Shown here: in pieces, positions 39,641 to 54,035 of the stretch
Layout of the letters: every line of letters starts with the position of its first letter
Position numbering within the stretch: position 1 is the stretch's first letter
Assembly (NCBI GenBank): GCA_030141605.1
Contig: JAQGDQ010000027.1
Span: forward strand, 859,812 to 913,846
Length of the DNA: 54,035 nucleotides
Direction of reading: 5' to 3'
Source: Tubiluchus corallicola
Lineage: Eukaryota; Priapulida; Priapulimorpha; Priapulimorphida; Tubiluchidae
Translations under genes and position numbers: made by a program
Notes under the pieces: model-generated
What the model saw: only the letters and a program-made list of their open reading frames with translations
Told to the model about the DNA's origin: nothing
Databases searched by the model: none

Positions 39641-39981
39641 CAACTATGATGAAGACTAGAGGTCATTCATGCACTAGAGGTTGCCTATATTAATACTTTT
39701 GAGGTATGATAGGAGGCAAAGCACGTTTTTGTAAATATCCACCCATAAAGGGCATAATGAATTCTTTACTATCTTGTTTTGTTACATGACTATTCTCACA
39801 ATGTGCTCACTCTTATGGCAAAACACTATAGAACATTTTATTTTCTCCAGCGTTATTTACAACGATAGCGTTAGCTGAGCCATTTAACTGTAAAAAATTC
39901 AATGTAAGTTTTATTTAACAACGCTTGAATTAATTAAGAATAAGACGACTGTGACACCTTAGAGCCTATATTAATAGAGCC

Positions 39982-40240
39982 TTAGAGCCAATAGAGGTTT
40001 ATAAAATACTAACTAGAAAAGAAAACATTTTGCCTGAAAAATTCTTTAATTTAGTTGTTCATTCTAAAACTAGAGGAAATAGTTTAGAACTGTTTAAAGA
40101 CCGGTCATTCTTGACATTCGCAAATATTCATTTACTGCAAGAGCAGTGAATGAATGGTATAATCCGCCGCCACGATGACTGCCGCACCAACCATAGTAAA
40201 GTTTAAATCCTTAATCGGCAATTATATCGTGTTTCTATGA
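39982..40240 (+). mobile_element. Second decayed LINE reverse transcriptase tail, opposite orientation
   Basis: Plus strand reads LEPIEVYKILTRKENILPEK, FFNLVVHSKTRGNSLELFKD, then after a frameshift the remnant of a VVNEWN-type motif and TIVKFKSLIGNY. It is the same protein region as in 39270-39640 but a different family, and convergent with it. It ends about 225 bp before the HSP70 heat-shock element. Confidence 0.7.
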
Positions 40241-40357
40241 GTGTACTCGCTTATTCCCTAATCATGATAGTAGAACCAAACAACAAAATTCTACAGTATA
40301 TACTTCAGCTAATGCTAAAATTGACAAATCCTCGAAAAATGCCTGAGTAAGTGCACA

Positions 40358-40506
40358 GAACACGTGTTCAGTTCACCGCGTTCCATGAACCAGTAACCGG
40401 ATGTACATTTTATCGTTAGACTGGGTGTATGTGTAGTATAACTTTTTAAAGTTACTGCGCAAGAGACGATTCTAGAATTTACGTCATATCCGCTCACTAT
40501 ATAAAG
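40358..40506 (+). promoter_or_regulatory. HSP70/HSC70 core promoter: E-box palindrome, heat-shock element, CRE-like site, TATA box
   Basis: GAACACGTGTTC at 40358-40369 is a perfect 12-bp palindrome centred on a CACGTG E-box. An HSF-type element lies at 40465-40482, reading GAcgaTTCtaGAAttTac with two perfect pentamers (TTC and GAA) and weaker flanking units. TTACGTCA at 40479-40486 is CRE/ATF-like. TATATAAAG at 40498-40506 is a strong TATA box, placing transcription start near 40530. The layout is what one expects for a heat-responsive HSP70 promoter. Spacing and sequence are seen directly; factor binding is inferred. Confidence 0.7.
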
Positions 40507-40853
40507 GAAACACGCCGCTTTTCTTTCTTTGATCAATTCCTGAGTGTGACTCATTGGTTGGTGAGGAAAGTTTTCAGTGATCCTTTGTATAACCTCATCG
40601 CTGGTTTTCCGCTTACACTTTAACTAATCGCCAGAAGAATAGGTAAACGATCTGCATATTCGCTTAGTTTTAAAAAATAACACTATTTTAAGTACATTAA
40701 CTTAGTATGTAAAAGTAAAACACGTGTTCGATTTTATAGTGTGGATACAATCAGCATCTTACGGTTAAGTATCACTGAGTGTATAATGGTAAACGAAACA
40801 AAATCATTTTTTATTTTTCGTCTTTTTAGACTTGTCTTCGTTCAACTGATAAG

Positions 40854-45707
<4,854 letters not shown>

Positions 45708-47056
45708 ACATGGCATAGACACCTTACAGACATAGCCAAGAAAAGTACTAGAAAAGTTGAAATAAAATGTGATGGCCAATATTTCCAGCTTGCAAATAAA
45801 AGGCTCATTTTTTGGTTGGTTGGTTTGACCAAATTTCTTGTGATCATGTGATTCTCAACAGTTCGGAAATGTTTTGTCTTACAAGCAATAGAAACTGACA
45901 TGGAGTTGACAAAATATTGCGTAAATTTGTTTAACTATGTAATTTATTTGATGTCTTGGTTGTACATTGCACGTTATATACACTAACAACGTAAATTTGA
46001 AAACCGTAAATGTGATTAAGCACATGTGATATTTCATGTTTTGTTAATTAAAGTGTTTATTTGCACTGCCACAATGACTTGTTTGCAGTAGCCCTCACAA
46101 TAAAACATTATTTCAACAGTTTCTCTATTCAGTTGTTTTATAGAGACATAAAATAAATCTCTTGGTACACTATTATTAAAATGAAACTTTGTAGGATAAA
46201 CATATGCTGTCATTCAAATAAGCTTAAATGGTGCCTTTCTAAGTACGTGTAAGACTAAGTTTCTTAAGACACCTGACCTTGCTATTGCATCACATTTTTT
46301 GGCTTGGAGTTGTCAAGCAACAGGAATTTGCTTTTTTAACAAGTTCATCTACGTATACCAATACTGTTTAATCTATGCATATCTAAAAACACAAGCATTA
46401 TCATGATGTGCTTTTTTAACAAGTTCACTTACGTATACTAATACTGTTTAATCTATGCATATCTAAAAACAAGCATTATCGTGACATGTTTACTTGCACA
46501 TGCTTGCAGTTACTGATAAAATGGTCCGATCTAGAAGGTGGAAGGTTTGTGCTGTGAATTTTGTTTCTTCATAATTCGATCTATCGAAACTAAACGCTAA
46601 TTTTAATTGTTCCGCACAAGGACTAAAACATAACTAGTTGTTAGCTCTTATTTTCTTTTGGCATTTCTTCAAAGTCCAAAAATTTTTCCTGTTTGACAGC
46701 AAACATTGTGTATAGATCTAGTCTGATGTTAAGAAAATACAAATGAAATTAGCTAATACGGTTGCACACACTGTTAATTTCTTTTATTGGGTTATGTGCA
46801 TAAAGGTACGTGGCGCCATCTATTTCCAAATATAATTATCCTTTAGCCTAAATCACCCATAAATACTTTGTTGCTCAAATCGTTTACTAGGTACAAATTA
46901 GCACCATAAATAATATGACACCGTTTTATTAATTACATATAATAATACGTAACAAGAATCTCAATTTATAGTCTTGTTTCAAATCAGGGCCACGGCAAGA
47001 AACTAAATGAGAAGTAAGCTAACTTCTATGCAAAACAGAAAGTGGTGATTTGTTGG
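45708..47056. other. HSP70 3'UTR and intergenic region with an 80-bp tandem duplication
   Basis: AATAAA signals at 45761, about 45795 and about 46099 could end the HSP70 transcript. An ~80-bp block is duplicated in tandem (about 46329-46408 and 46409-46486), both copies containing TTTTTTAACAAGTTCA and TGTTTAATCTATGCATATC with few differences. Minus-strand AATAAA at 46930-46925 suits COA3. Nothing else recognised. Confidence 0.6.
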
Positions 47057-47558
47057 TTAAAAATTAAAACAAGGATCTGTACGAACAACGATTTCTCCAT
47101 CCACATCATGTATAAACTGAGTCACCAAACAATCGAAAATGGAAAGTTGTACTCTGACCAGATTATACTTAATACTGCAGATGGATTTTTCGTGCATTAT
47201 TGATTATAATAATTTGCGTACAAGTGTAACTACTTACAAAATGTGTTTCCGGCGCCATTGTCCGTTAAATAACAGTATTATTGGTATCATAGTCACAAGG
47301 TATCCCAGGATAAAACTGATCCATAAACACATAATAAAAATGTACTCATTCTCTGATACAAAAAAGGATACATATTCCCAATACACCACTTGCAATAGCA
47401 ATTCCTGTTCCAATGTTGCGCCGCCTAATCTTCTGAAGTCTTTTTACTCGTTCTAAATTTATCGTTTCGACTTTTCGTATAGAATCCTGCTGAACTTGGT
47501 TTAGTTTTGGCAATTCTTTCTCCATATCAATTTTCTCCATCTTCTCTCCAGACCCCAT
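47057..47558 (-). CDS. COA3: Cytochrome c oxidase assembly factor 3 (COA3/CCDC56), 2 exons, 93 aa
   Basis: Single-pass inner mitochondrial membrane protein needed for COX1 translation and complex IV assembly. Exon 1 is 47372-47558, exon 2 is 47057-47151; intron phase 1, donor GTATCC, acceptor GGTCAGAG. The first ATG in frame is at 47558 in good context (AACACAATGG). A family-like start LNQVQQDSIRKVETINLERV and KRLQKIRRRNIGTGIAIASG lead into the membrane segment. Across the splice the protein continues GVLGILQLSIFDCLVTQFIH and DVDGEIVVRTDPCFNF-stop, which aligns without gaps to the fly and human pattern VLAIYGY...FLDxxE. Reading straight through exon 1 gives an early stop, so the intron matters. 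Usual family length is ~90-106 aa. The acceptor is slightly unusual (tandem AG). Confidence 0.85.
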
Positions 47559-48548
47559 TGTGTTCAGCAAACGTCAGCTATAGTTTATATTTACACCTAA
47601 GAAGGATACTTATTAAACGAGAAACATTTCACTTTGCTCATGTTAATGCACAACCTCAAACATTAATAAACTGAGATATACCAGACACACTTATAATAGT
47701 AAACATTGTCCAACTCACACCTAGAAGTCCACGAGATAAAATTTTAGTTGACGTGCAAACAAAATTTCAATACAGACACTCGGACTATCAAAGTTAAAGT
47801 GAAGCAATGATAATCTCAAAATTTCTACTTGCATAGCCACTAGTATTGTATAACTATGCAATTTACTTTGGATACTCAGAACAAGCTCACCTAAAAGCTA
47901 CGTGAAAGAATGTTGCCAATGATGCACAGCACCTGCTGCTGGCTACATACACATATTTATTAAATTACCAGTAGACCAAACTTGATAAACAGCTCAATGT
48001 TGTATGTATGTAGTTGCCTTTGAGGACCTTGAACCTGTAGTTGCCTAAATACTCTTATCACTGTCCTTCTAAGTACTTCCTTATTCCTCTGTAATCTTAC
48101 TCCTTCTATTTTTCTAATAATTTAACTAAACATTACTTGCTAAAAATCCCCTTTCTTCATTTTTTTAATTTGCCTGCACATTATTTTACTGCCTAGAACT
48201 CTAGATGATATACCCAAAGTATAAAACAGCATTCATATGTAAATGTTTCACAAGAGTGCAAAAAATAAACAGTAATTTTTAAGAATCAAGTTCAACCTTT
48301 ATTATATTGGATCAAAGTTACAGCAAATTTGCAACAAAAAAATCCTAAGCCGCTTTCAAGATTACCACTTTACTTTTGCTTTTTACCATGAGTTGGGCGC
48401 TGTCTGTCGCACTAACCCACGTGCCGCATTTGCACTACACTACGCATGCGAGTCGTTGAATTTTGAGCCATTTGATCTTGAGTAGCCATCAGTGACTGCG
48501 ACATCAAATTACACTCTTTCACTTCTTCATATCTGTTTTTCATGCAAC
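47559..48548. other. Interval upstream of COA3, with a small unassigned minus-strand frame
   Basis: Should hold the COA3 promoter. On the minus strand near 48540-48415 a frame starting ATGAAAAACAGATATG encodes ~43 residues with a helical look (MKNRYEEVKECNLMSQSLMA then TQDQMAQNSTTRMRSVVQMR) and a stop, followed by an AATAAA at about 48300. It could be the last exon of an unseen gene, but I find no convincing upstream exon. Otherwise nothing recognised. Confidence 0.35.
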
Positions 48549-48577
48549 TTTCGATATTTAGTTATGGATTAAGTATT

Positions 48578-48660
<83 letters not shown>

Positions 48661-48764
48661 TTCTCACCTTTCTCACCATCCTCCTGGTAGATTTTCATCT
48701 GTCAGCCGGCGAACACTTGATAACGTCTCTCCATTTGTGTTCGCCATGAGTTATTTGAGCAAAA

Positions 48765-48809
<45 letters not shown>

Positions 48810-48848
48810 GCGAGAAAGCTATACTTAATCCATAACTGAATATCGAAA
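48549..48848. mobile_element. ~300-bp element with 35-bp inverted termini and internal CT and TA microsatellites
   Basis: The left terminus (CGATATTTAGTTATGGATTA then AGTATTGCTCTC) has its reverse complement at the right terminus (GAGAAAGCTATACTTAATCC then ATAACTGAATATCG) with few mismatches. Inside are a (CT)n run of ~75 bp, a core with a smaller inverted repeat (GGCGAACAC / GTGTTCGCC), a second CT run and a (TA)n run of ~28 bp ending at about 48809. Non-coding. MITE-like with microsatellites just inside both ends. Confidence 0.65.
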
Positions 48849-50015
48849 TCAAAATTTTAGGCAACCTTTTTTATTTCTTGTTCCCTTCCTTATTTGTAAA
48901 GATTGTTGACTATGTGATGCAAGCCAATGAATGTTTTCTGAATAAATGATGTAGAGAGGAACATTAATATACTATTATATAAATTGTTGTCATTATGTTA
49001 AAAATTTAATTAAAATCGTGAGCAGGGTATAAAGTCTTTGTCACTGTATCAATGAAGTAAGGCAAAGTGTTAACTGTGGCATTTTAACAAGCTATGTGGA
49101 CTGTTTCCAACTATATTTCATCTATATGTAAATTGTACAATTCAATGTTCTAAGAACTTAAATTATTTATCCTGCCTGATTCCTATATAAGCTGACGTAA
49201 TGTAATGTCTTTATTAATAATATTAAATTGTAACGAAATAAATTCACTAGCTAAGCCTATTTCTTGCAGACATCTGTTTCTTGCAGAAAACTGCATTATA
49301 ATTGTTGTTACTTATATGAAACAAAAACTGTATAAAAGTACATTTGGCCTGCCAAATGAGCCACGAGTTGTAATATTTCCTATCATGCATACATGCACGA
49401 TTCATACATGAGTCACAATTAAAAATATGGGAGCTATAGACAACTCGATCATCAGCCTGCAATGGCAACATAATTTATGACCCATGCAGTTTACAAAAAA
49501 GTGCCATGGCATATAATTAGGTGGTCAAAAGTTTAACAATTAAAGTAATATTACTTACTTTAGTACATTTAGATTATAAATTTAATTTATTATGTAATAT
49601 TATTTTAATATGCAATTTATTTTTATTAAATAGAGATGGAAAACTGATGTTGCCTGTCTGTGTAAGGCTTGTGTAGATCTCGCGACATTGGGCTGAATGA
49701 ATTTCCGCATTGTGCGGTGTACGGGCTAGTGCGGTAAATGGCTTCTAGCGTCATGTTTTGAACCATAACCAGAAATCTTCAGCACTTTTTAAAGGGCACA
49801 TCCTGCAGTCAAAGGCTTCTTTTATTGCTAATTTCCCTAATCATAGAAAGCTTTCGACACTACTAAGAGTACTTTGTTATAATCGGGAACGATGATGAGC
49901 TCCTTATAGTTAATATCTACCAGAAAACTTTGAAGTCCAAGTTACCTGTGAAGTCATAAAACCATTGAGCCAACAGTCCAACATTGGCGTAACCTTTGGG
50001 TAAGCTTACCAAGGG
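48849..50015. other. AT-rich intergenic DNA, no gene seen
   Basis: No reading frame or RNA gene recognised. Around 49680-49760 base composition becomes more balanced with several CG dinucleotides (GCGACATTGGGC, TGCGGTGTACGG, AGTGCGGTAAATGG), which could mark a promoter of an unseen plus-strand transcript, but evidence is thin. Confidence 0.3.
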
Positions 50016-50372
50016 GTGATTGAGTCACACAGATGGTTCTGTGTGACTCAATCCCATTTTATTTACTTTCTATGTAGTTGTTGCGTGGATCAATTTCGTA
50101 AGGAATCTTTTCACATGCAAGATCACAAATACTTAGATAAAGTTCCAGGTAACATACAACCAAAACATCAAAAAATGCATAAATTTTACTGTGTGAAGGC
50201 AGAACTTGTTAGCATCAAAGGCAGTATGCAGCTGGTATTTCTTTGGCAAGAAGAGGTTGGCAAAGGACGCTGCCAGCAAAACTCAAAGAAATTACGTATC
50301 TTAAAAGTTACCAGAAACAAAACCGATGAGTTTAAAAATGAATTAAAAAGAAAACGTGTGAATAAAGTGTGA
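50016..50372 (+). other. Unassigned 118-codon open frame
   Basis: From residue 23 on it encodes CVDQFRKESFHMQDHKYLDK, then VKAELVSIKGSMQLVFLWQE and a Lys-rich end (ELKRKRVNKV-stop). Composition looks protein-like, unlike most frames in this AT-rich DNA. A TTTCTATGTAG acceptor precedes TTGTTGCGTGGATC and a GTAACA donor-like site follows GTTCCAG, so it might be one or more exons. I do not recognise the family. The perfect hairpin at 50018-50053 overlaps the frame start, so coding is more credible after that point. Confidence 0.3.
50018..50053. repeat. Perfect 16-bp inverted repeat with 4-nt loop
   Basis: GATTGAGTCACACAGA, loop TGGT, then TCTGTGTGACTCAATC. A 12-bp palindrome GGTAAGCTTACC lies just upstream near 50000-50011. 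Either DNA cruciform or RNA hairpin is possible. The stem is too short for a canonical animal pre-miRNA. Confidence 0.85.
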
Positions 50373-53300
50373 GCATAGCAAGGTGTACTAGAACTTTGGC
50401 GAATAGTTGGTCTTCTGAATTATGACTGATTCTTTCCATTGAAATCTGGTAAAATTCTTGGTCACACTACCTTTGGTCAGTTAGGTAATGAGTATAACTG
50501 GATGAATAGTTATAAAAGTGAGAGACCACTGACCGGAGGTGAGGTAGATTAATTACTCATGCAGATGGATTTCGCACAAAAGTTCTCAGTGCAACATATT
50601 AAATTCCGAATGACACTTTATCTTGGATGCCATTTAAAGACAAATCATGATAGACGATAATTATGATGTGATGCGACATGATATAGTGTAATTTAAATGA
50701 CAAATTATTACTGCATAAATATGTATAGCAGTCTGGCATATGATAATGAATATAAAGCATATAAAGCATTCTCCCTTCTCCATAAGGTTACACAACTTCA
50801 AATTAGACACATAATTGGAAAAAGTTTACAATAAATTTTGGCTAATTGAAACGTAACTGTCACAGCCAACACTGAAACATTTGTCAGTAAAATATACTTG
50901 AAAACAACAACAGCATTATTTGAAAAAACATCAGATCTGGCAATGTAATCATTTGAAAAGTTGACATCATAAGTTTCATTATACGTTATATATTAAGTAT
51001 ACCAAGTTTTCTAGGCCTGTTTAAATGCGGAAAAACTAATAAAATTATTCCTTTTTCCTTCGTTTTCTTTCTAGAACAAAGTGGAGAAGTATGTGAAAGT
51101 GATTTCAAGTCAAGGTATTACAGCCACTCTTCACTTTCTTCAGTATTTTATTGCTTGAATGATTGAGTACCAAGAATTACATGCTGTGGCATATCTAATA
51201 GGGGAGCAACCTCTCCCTGAGCACATTTTTCAAACTTGGCATGTTTTCAACAGTGCCAAAGCTCATTCATTTTGTTTTCATTTCACATTTAAAATTAAAA
51301 TAATTAAATTAAACGTGTTTTATTATGTTTTGGTATTTATGAACTTACTGTAAAACTTTTTACTGTGTTTTAATAAATAAATAATTATGTACTTCCTTTA
51401 AAACTGTATCTTGTGTTTTAATTTTAAACACGAAATTAAAATGTATTGTCAATACCTTTAAAATTGTTTGGTATCTGTCACAGCACCTTTTTTATGTGCT
51501 TGCTCTGCTTAATTTTAGTACCTAGCTACAACCCTGATGATTGGTATCTTCTGTTGTGTTGTTTAGAAATAATTGTATTAGAAATCAAATTACCTAATTC
51601 TGGCTAAAAATGCATTAGAAATCTAATTGGGGTTACAATGAAACAACGAAATTAACAGTCACGTAATGATAACAAAAGCAGCAAGCATAAAACTTTTGAA
51701 GCCAACAAATTAATTAAATGAAATGTATTCTTTAATTTTAATTTTAATTCTAATTTTAATTTTATTTATTTTCAAAATATTAAAGAGTAACAGCCAAATA
51801 TGCAACGGTAGTTTCATTGCCCATGCAGCTGCTGCATATTAGGCTTGACCGAAAATGTAGAAAATATGTCAGCTCTACAAAAAGTTGAAGTGTAAAAACT
51901 CTTTATAGTTTACTTTCAGCATTACAACAATTTCTGGGAATAAATATTCTTTGTAGTAAAATCTTATCTGGAGCACTGCATTCATAAATGATTTTTTTCT
52001 GACTAATTTTAGTCTCGTGAAGAACTGGCGACATTTTAGAGAAAAGAGCTACTTTTCCTCATTGAACCTGTTTTATAACATGGCAATACTTATATATGTC
52101 TCTTTACCTTATTTATTGTAATTAAACCCCAATGAACAACACTATACAGTTTACATGATTTTCACACTCAAGTCTGAATATGTGACAAAGTTGTTTCCCT
52201 TTGGCTATACAGGACTGGGACTAAACAGCAGTTACTGAGTTGAGTGACGTTTTGCTTTAGGTTATGTAAAGTTTCATTACAATGACAAACAAAGTGAATT
52301 TCTACTGTCACTGAATGTTCACTTGTGGAACCAGAATACTGCAACGACAGTCTTGGAAATGCTGTGTTGCGGAAAAGCTTGCTCAGGTTTTTCGTTACAG
52401 GTAAGCATGAATTGCCTGAAACTGTAGCATTTCACTTAACTTTCTTTCATTAACTTAAAATTAAATTTTATTACTGTTTCTTTAGACATCATGGAACACA
52501 TTTTGCCATTATTTATGAAGGCAAACTTTTTAAAAATCTCAAAATAAACAGATATATATATCTGTTTATTATATATATATTGCATGTATTATATGTACAT
52601 GTACTTTGCCTGTTCACACTGACATCCTCAATGGTGGATAATTATCTTACCTCACGAGCTCATATTAGTGATAAGTTGCTATGGAAATTCTGTAGTGAAT
52701 GACTTTTAAAAACGAATTATCGAAACAGAGTTAATGGAATAGAGCTTTCCCGAGCGATGAAAAATTGGTTTGCTTTGAAAAATTGCCAAACTTCTCTTGT
52801 TTAGAAACTCCGAATTAATTTTTAACAATCCTAAATTTATTCTGTTCTATATATCTAAATTGAATTTTCTTAATCATTGTCTGGACTTGTCTTTAGTACC
52901 TTGTGAACATGTTAACTAGTACAGTTGTCTTAAATCTAAGTGTAGGCAACAAACTATTATAGTTCTTAAGTATTCACTGATTGCTTGCGTTAGCCCGGAT
53001 ATCGGATAAGACGGACGTCATCCGTGGTAAAGGAAACTGACCGATTTCCGTCCGAGCCCGAGCGCTAAACACAACACGGCCTACCAACTGTACAATAATT
53101 TCTTTATCCTCACAGGTTAACTATTTTAAAGTAATATACAGTATAGTATATAGTGCAATGTATATGGGCCTTATTAAGGTGATTATTCCTGTATAATATA
53201 GACCATATATAGGCATATCGGATAAATCGGACAATCGGCTAAACCGGACCACCCACCCCCCCAATTAGTCTGGTTTAACGAGGGTTGACTGTACTCGTAT

Positions 53301-53426
53301 ATGGTTTTAGAAGAAATCCTTTTTCGATATAGCTGCTTCATTGTTGTTGTATTGTTTGTTGTTATTGTTATTTTTGTTAACTCTAACAGTTATTATTGGT
53401 TATAGGTACTGTCACAGTACCACTAT
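50373..53426. other. AT-rich intergenic region upstream of SELENOO
   Basis: Mostly low-complexity AT-rich DNA. A perfect 28-bp palindrome (half-site AATAAACAGATATA) lies at 52543-52570 beside a TA run. A segment at about 53120-53293 ends CGAGGGTTGACTGTA and contains repeated ATCGGATAAATCGGACAATC-type sequence, typical of the end of a pogo/Tigger-like element; the opposite end was not located with certainty. The SELENOO promoter should lie in the last few hundred bases. Confidence 0.45.
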
Positions 53427-53813
53427 ATGCTTTTTTACTTTTTTAGATATTTGTCTAGAAATATATACCAGTTTAGTAAAATGGCTGCTAAACTACATTC
53501 ACTCAACTTTGACAATAGAGCTCTGCGGCTGCTTCCTGTTGATCCCGTGCTGGAAAACGAAACTCGCACTGTACCCAATGCTTGTTTTTCCCGAGTTGAT
53601 CCGACTCAAGTTGCTCAACCGCAGTTTGTGGCTGTTTCTAAATCTGCCGTGGGATTGCTGGATTTAGATGAATCTGATCTGGAACACGAAGATGCTGTAC
53701 AGTATTTTAGCGGAAATAAATTACTACCCGGATCAGAAACTGCTTCCCATTGTTACTGTGGATATCAGTTTGGCAGTTTTTCTGGACAGCTCGGCGATGG
53801 TGCTGCTATGTAC
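53427..53813 (+). CDS. SELENOO: Selenoprotein O (SELENOO / YdiU family AMPylase), first coding exon, partial
   Basis: Mitochondrial pseudokinase-fold enzyme that transfers AMP to protein Ser/Thr/Tyr. The exon encodes LHSLNFDNRALRLLPVDPVL, then RTVPNACFSRVDPTQ, LVAVS-type FVAVSKSAVGLLDLD, DAVQYFSGNKLLPGSETASH and CYCGYQFGSFSGQLGDGAAM-Y, the invariant SelO/YdiU N-terminal motifs leading into the nucleotide-binding glycine-rich region. It ends at a GTACCA donor after TAC (53811-53813). The next exons and the C-terminal selenocysteine lie outside the window. Two starts are possible: ATG at 53481 (MAAKLHSL) or in-frame ATG at 53427, which adds MLFYFFRYLSRNIYQFSK, basic and free of acids like a mitochondrial presequence. 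A possible acceptor TTTTTTAG at ~53445 would remove the upstream ATG. Confidence 0.9.
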
Positions 53814-54035
53814 GTACCAATGTAGATTCACTATATTTATATATGAATTACATATATATGGCTTTTTGGGAGATCTATTACTGCGCCAGAAATAACAGAA
53901 TTCGACTTGATTAATTAAGTAATTATAGCAAGCTGTAGAATGAAATTAAAGATGCATTTGTTAGCCTGCTTCTTAGGTACAAAATGTGACATCTAAACTA
54001 TGAAACTTTATTATTAATAATTTTAATAATTTAAG
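53814..54035. other. Start of SELENOO intron 1
   Basis: AT-rich sequence after the donor; no second exon recognised before the window ends. Confidence 0.6.

Noticed and set aside
40315-40554. 79-codon minus-strand frame over the HSP70 promoter
   Set aside because: It covers the TATA box and heat-shock element and has no similarity I know; chance frame.
47160-47340. A middle COA3 exon encoding a second hydrophobic segment (FILGYLVTMIPIILLF)
   Set aside because: It has an acceptor and donor, but only one phase is open, which does not follow from exon 1, and including it breaks the match to COA3. It is treated as intron.
50018-50053. A microRNA precursor
   Set aside because: The stem is only 16 bp with a 4-nt loop, too short for an animal pre-miRNA.

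Overview
This is animal nuclear DNA, AT-rich and intron-rich, with GT-AG introns, AATAAA signals, long microsatellites and several families of decayed transposons. The genes are metazoan. Nothing fixes the phylum; a non-vertebrate animal (sponge, cnidarian or similar) fits the mixed extracellular domains and compact housekeeping genes, but that is inference.

Layout. (1) About 1.1-24.3 kb, minus strand: a large secreted or membrane-anchored mosaic protein. I could chain 20 exons with matching splice phases (4782 coding nt, 1594 aa) before it runs off the left edge. Domain order is signal peptide, VWCE/fibrillin-like Cys-rich N-terminus, 11 EGF modules, one fibronectin III, a long acidic Ser/Thr-rich linker, von Willebrand C modules, one Ig, one Frizzled-type Cys-rich domain, then the first half of another VWC. 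Its introns hold two related TIR elements, a 1.4-kb imperfect palindrome carrying a younger retroposon, a 61-bp tandem array and tRNA-like SINE heads. (2) 26.7-34.4 kb, plus strand: PEX19, 8 exons, 312 aa, with a C-terminal CaaX box and a large CT microsatellite in intron 4. (3) 35.4-37.4 kb, minus strand: cytosolic arginyl-tRNA synthetase in one uninterrupted 665-codon ORF; an A-run after its poly(A) signal suggests a processed retrogene. (4) 39.3-40.2 kb: two decayed non-LTR reverse transcriptase tails facing each other. (5) 40.3-45.7 kb, plus strand: a cytosolic HSC70/HSP70 (651 aa, ends in EEVD) with a TATA/heat-shock-element promoter and a 5'UTR intron; its introns carry two U14 box C/D snoRNAs and a third box C/D-like candidate. 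(6) 47.1-47.6 kb, minus strand: the mitochondrial complex IV assembly factor COA3, two exons. (7) 47.6-53.4 kb: mostly non-coding DNA with a TIR element built around microsatellites, hairpins and one unassigned ORF. (8) 53.4 kb to the right edge: first coding exon of selenoprotein O.

The housekeeping genes are not one pathway (peroxisome biogenesis, translation, protein folding, complex IV assembly, mitochondrial AMPylation). The observations most worth following are the unusual domain set of the mosaic protein, the U14 snoRNAs nested in HSC70, the long palindrome with its nested insertion, and the apparent retrogene origin of the arginyl-tRNA synthetase.
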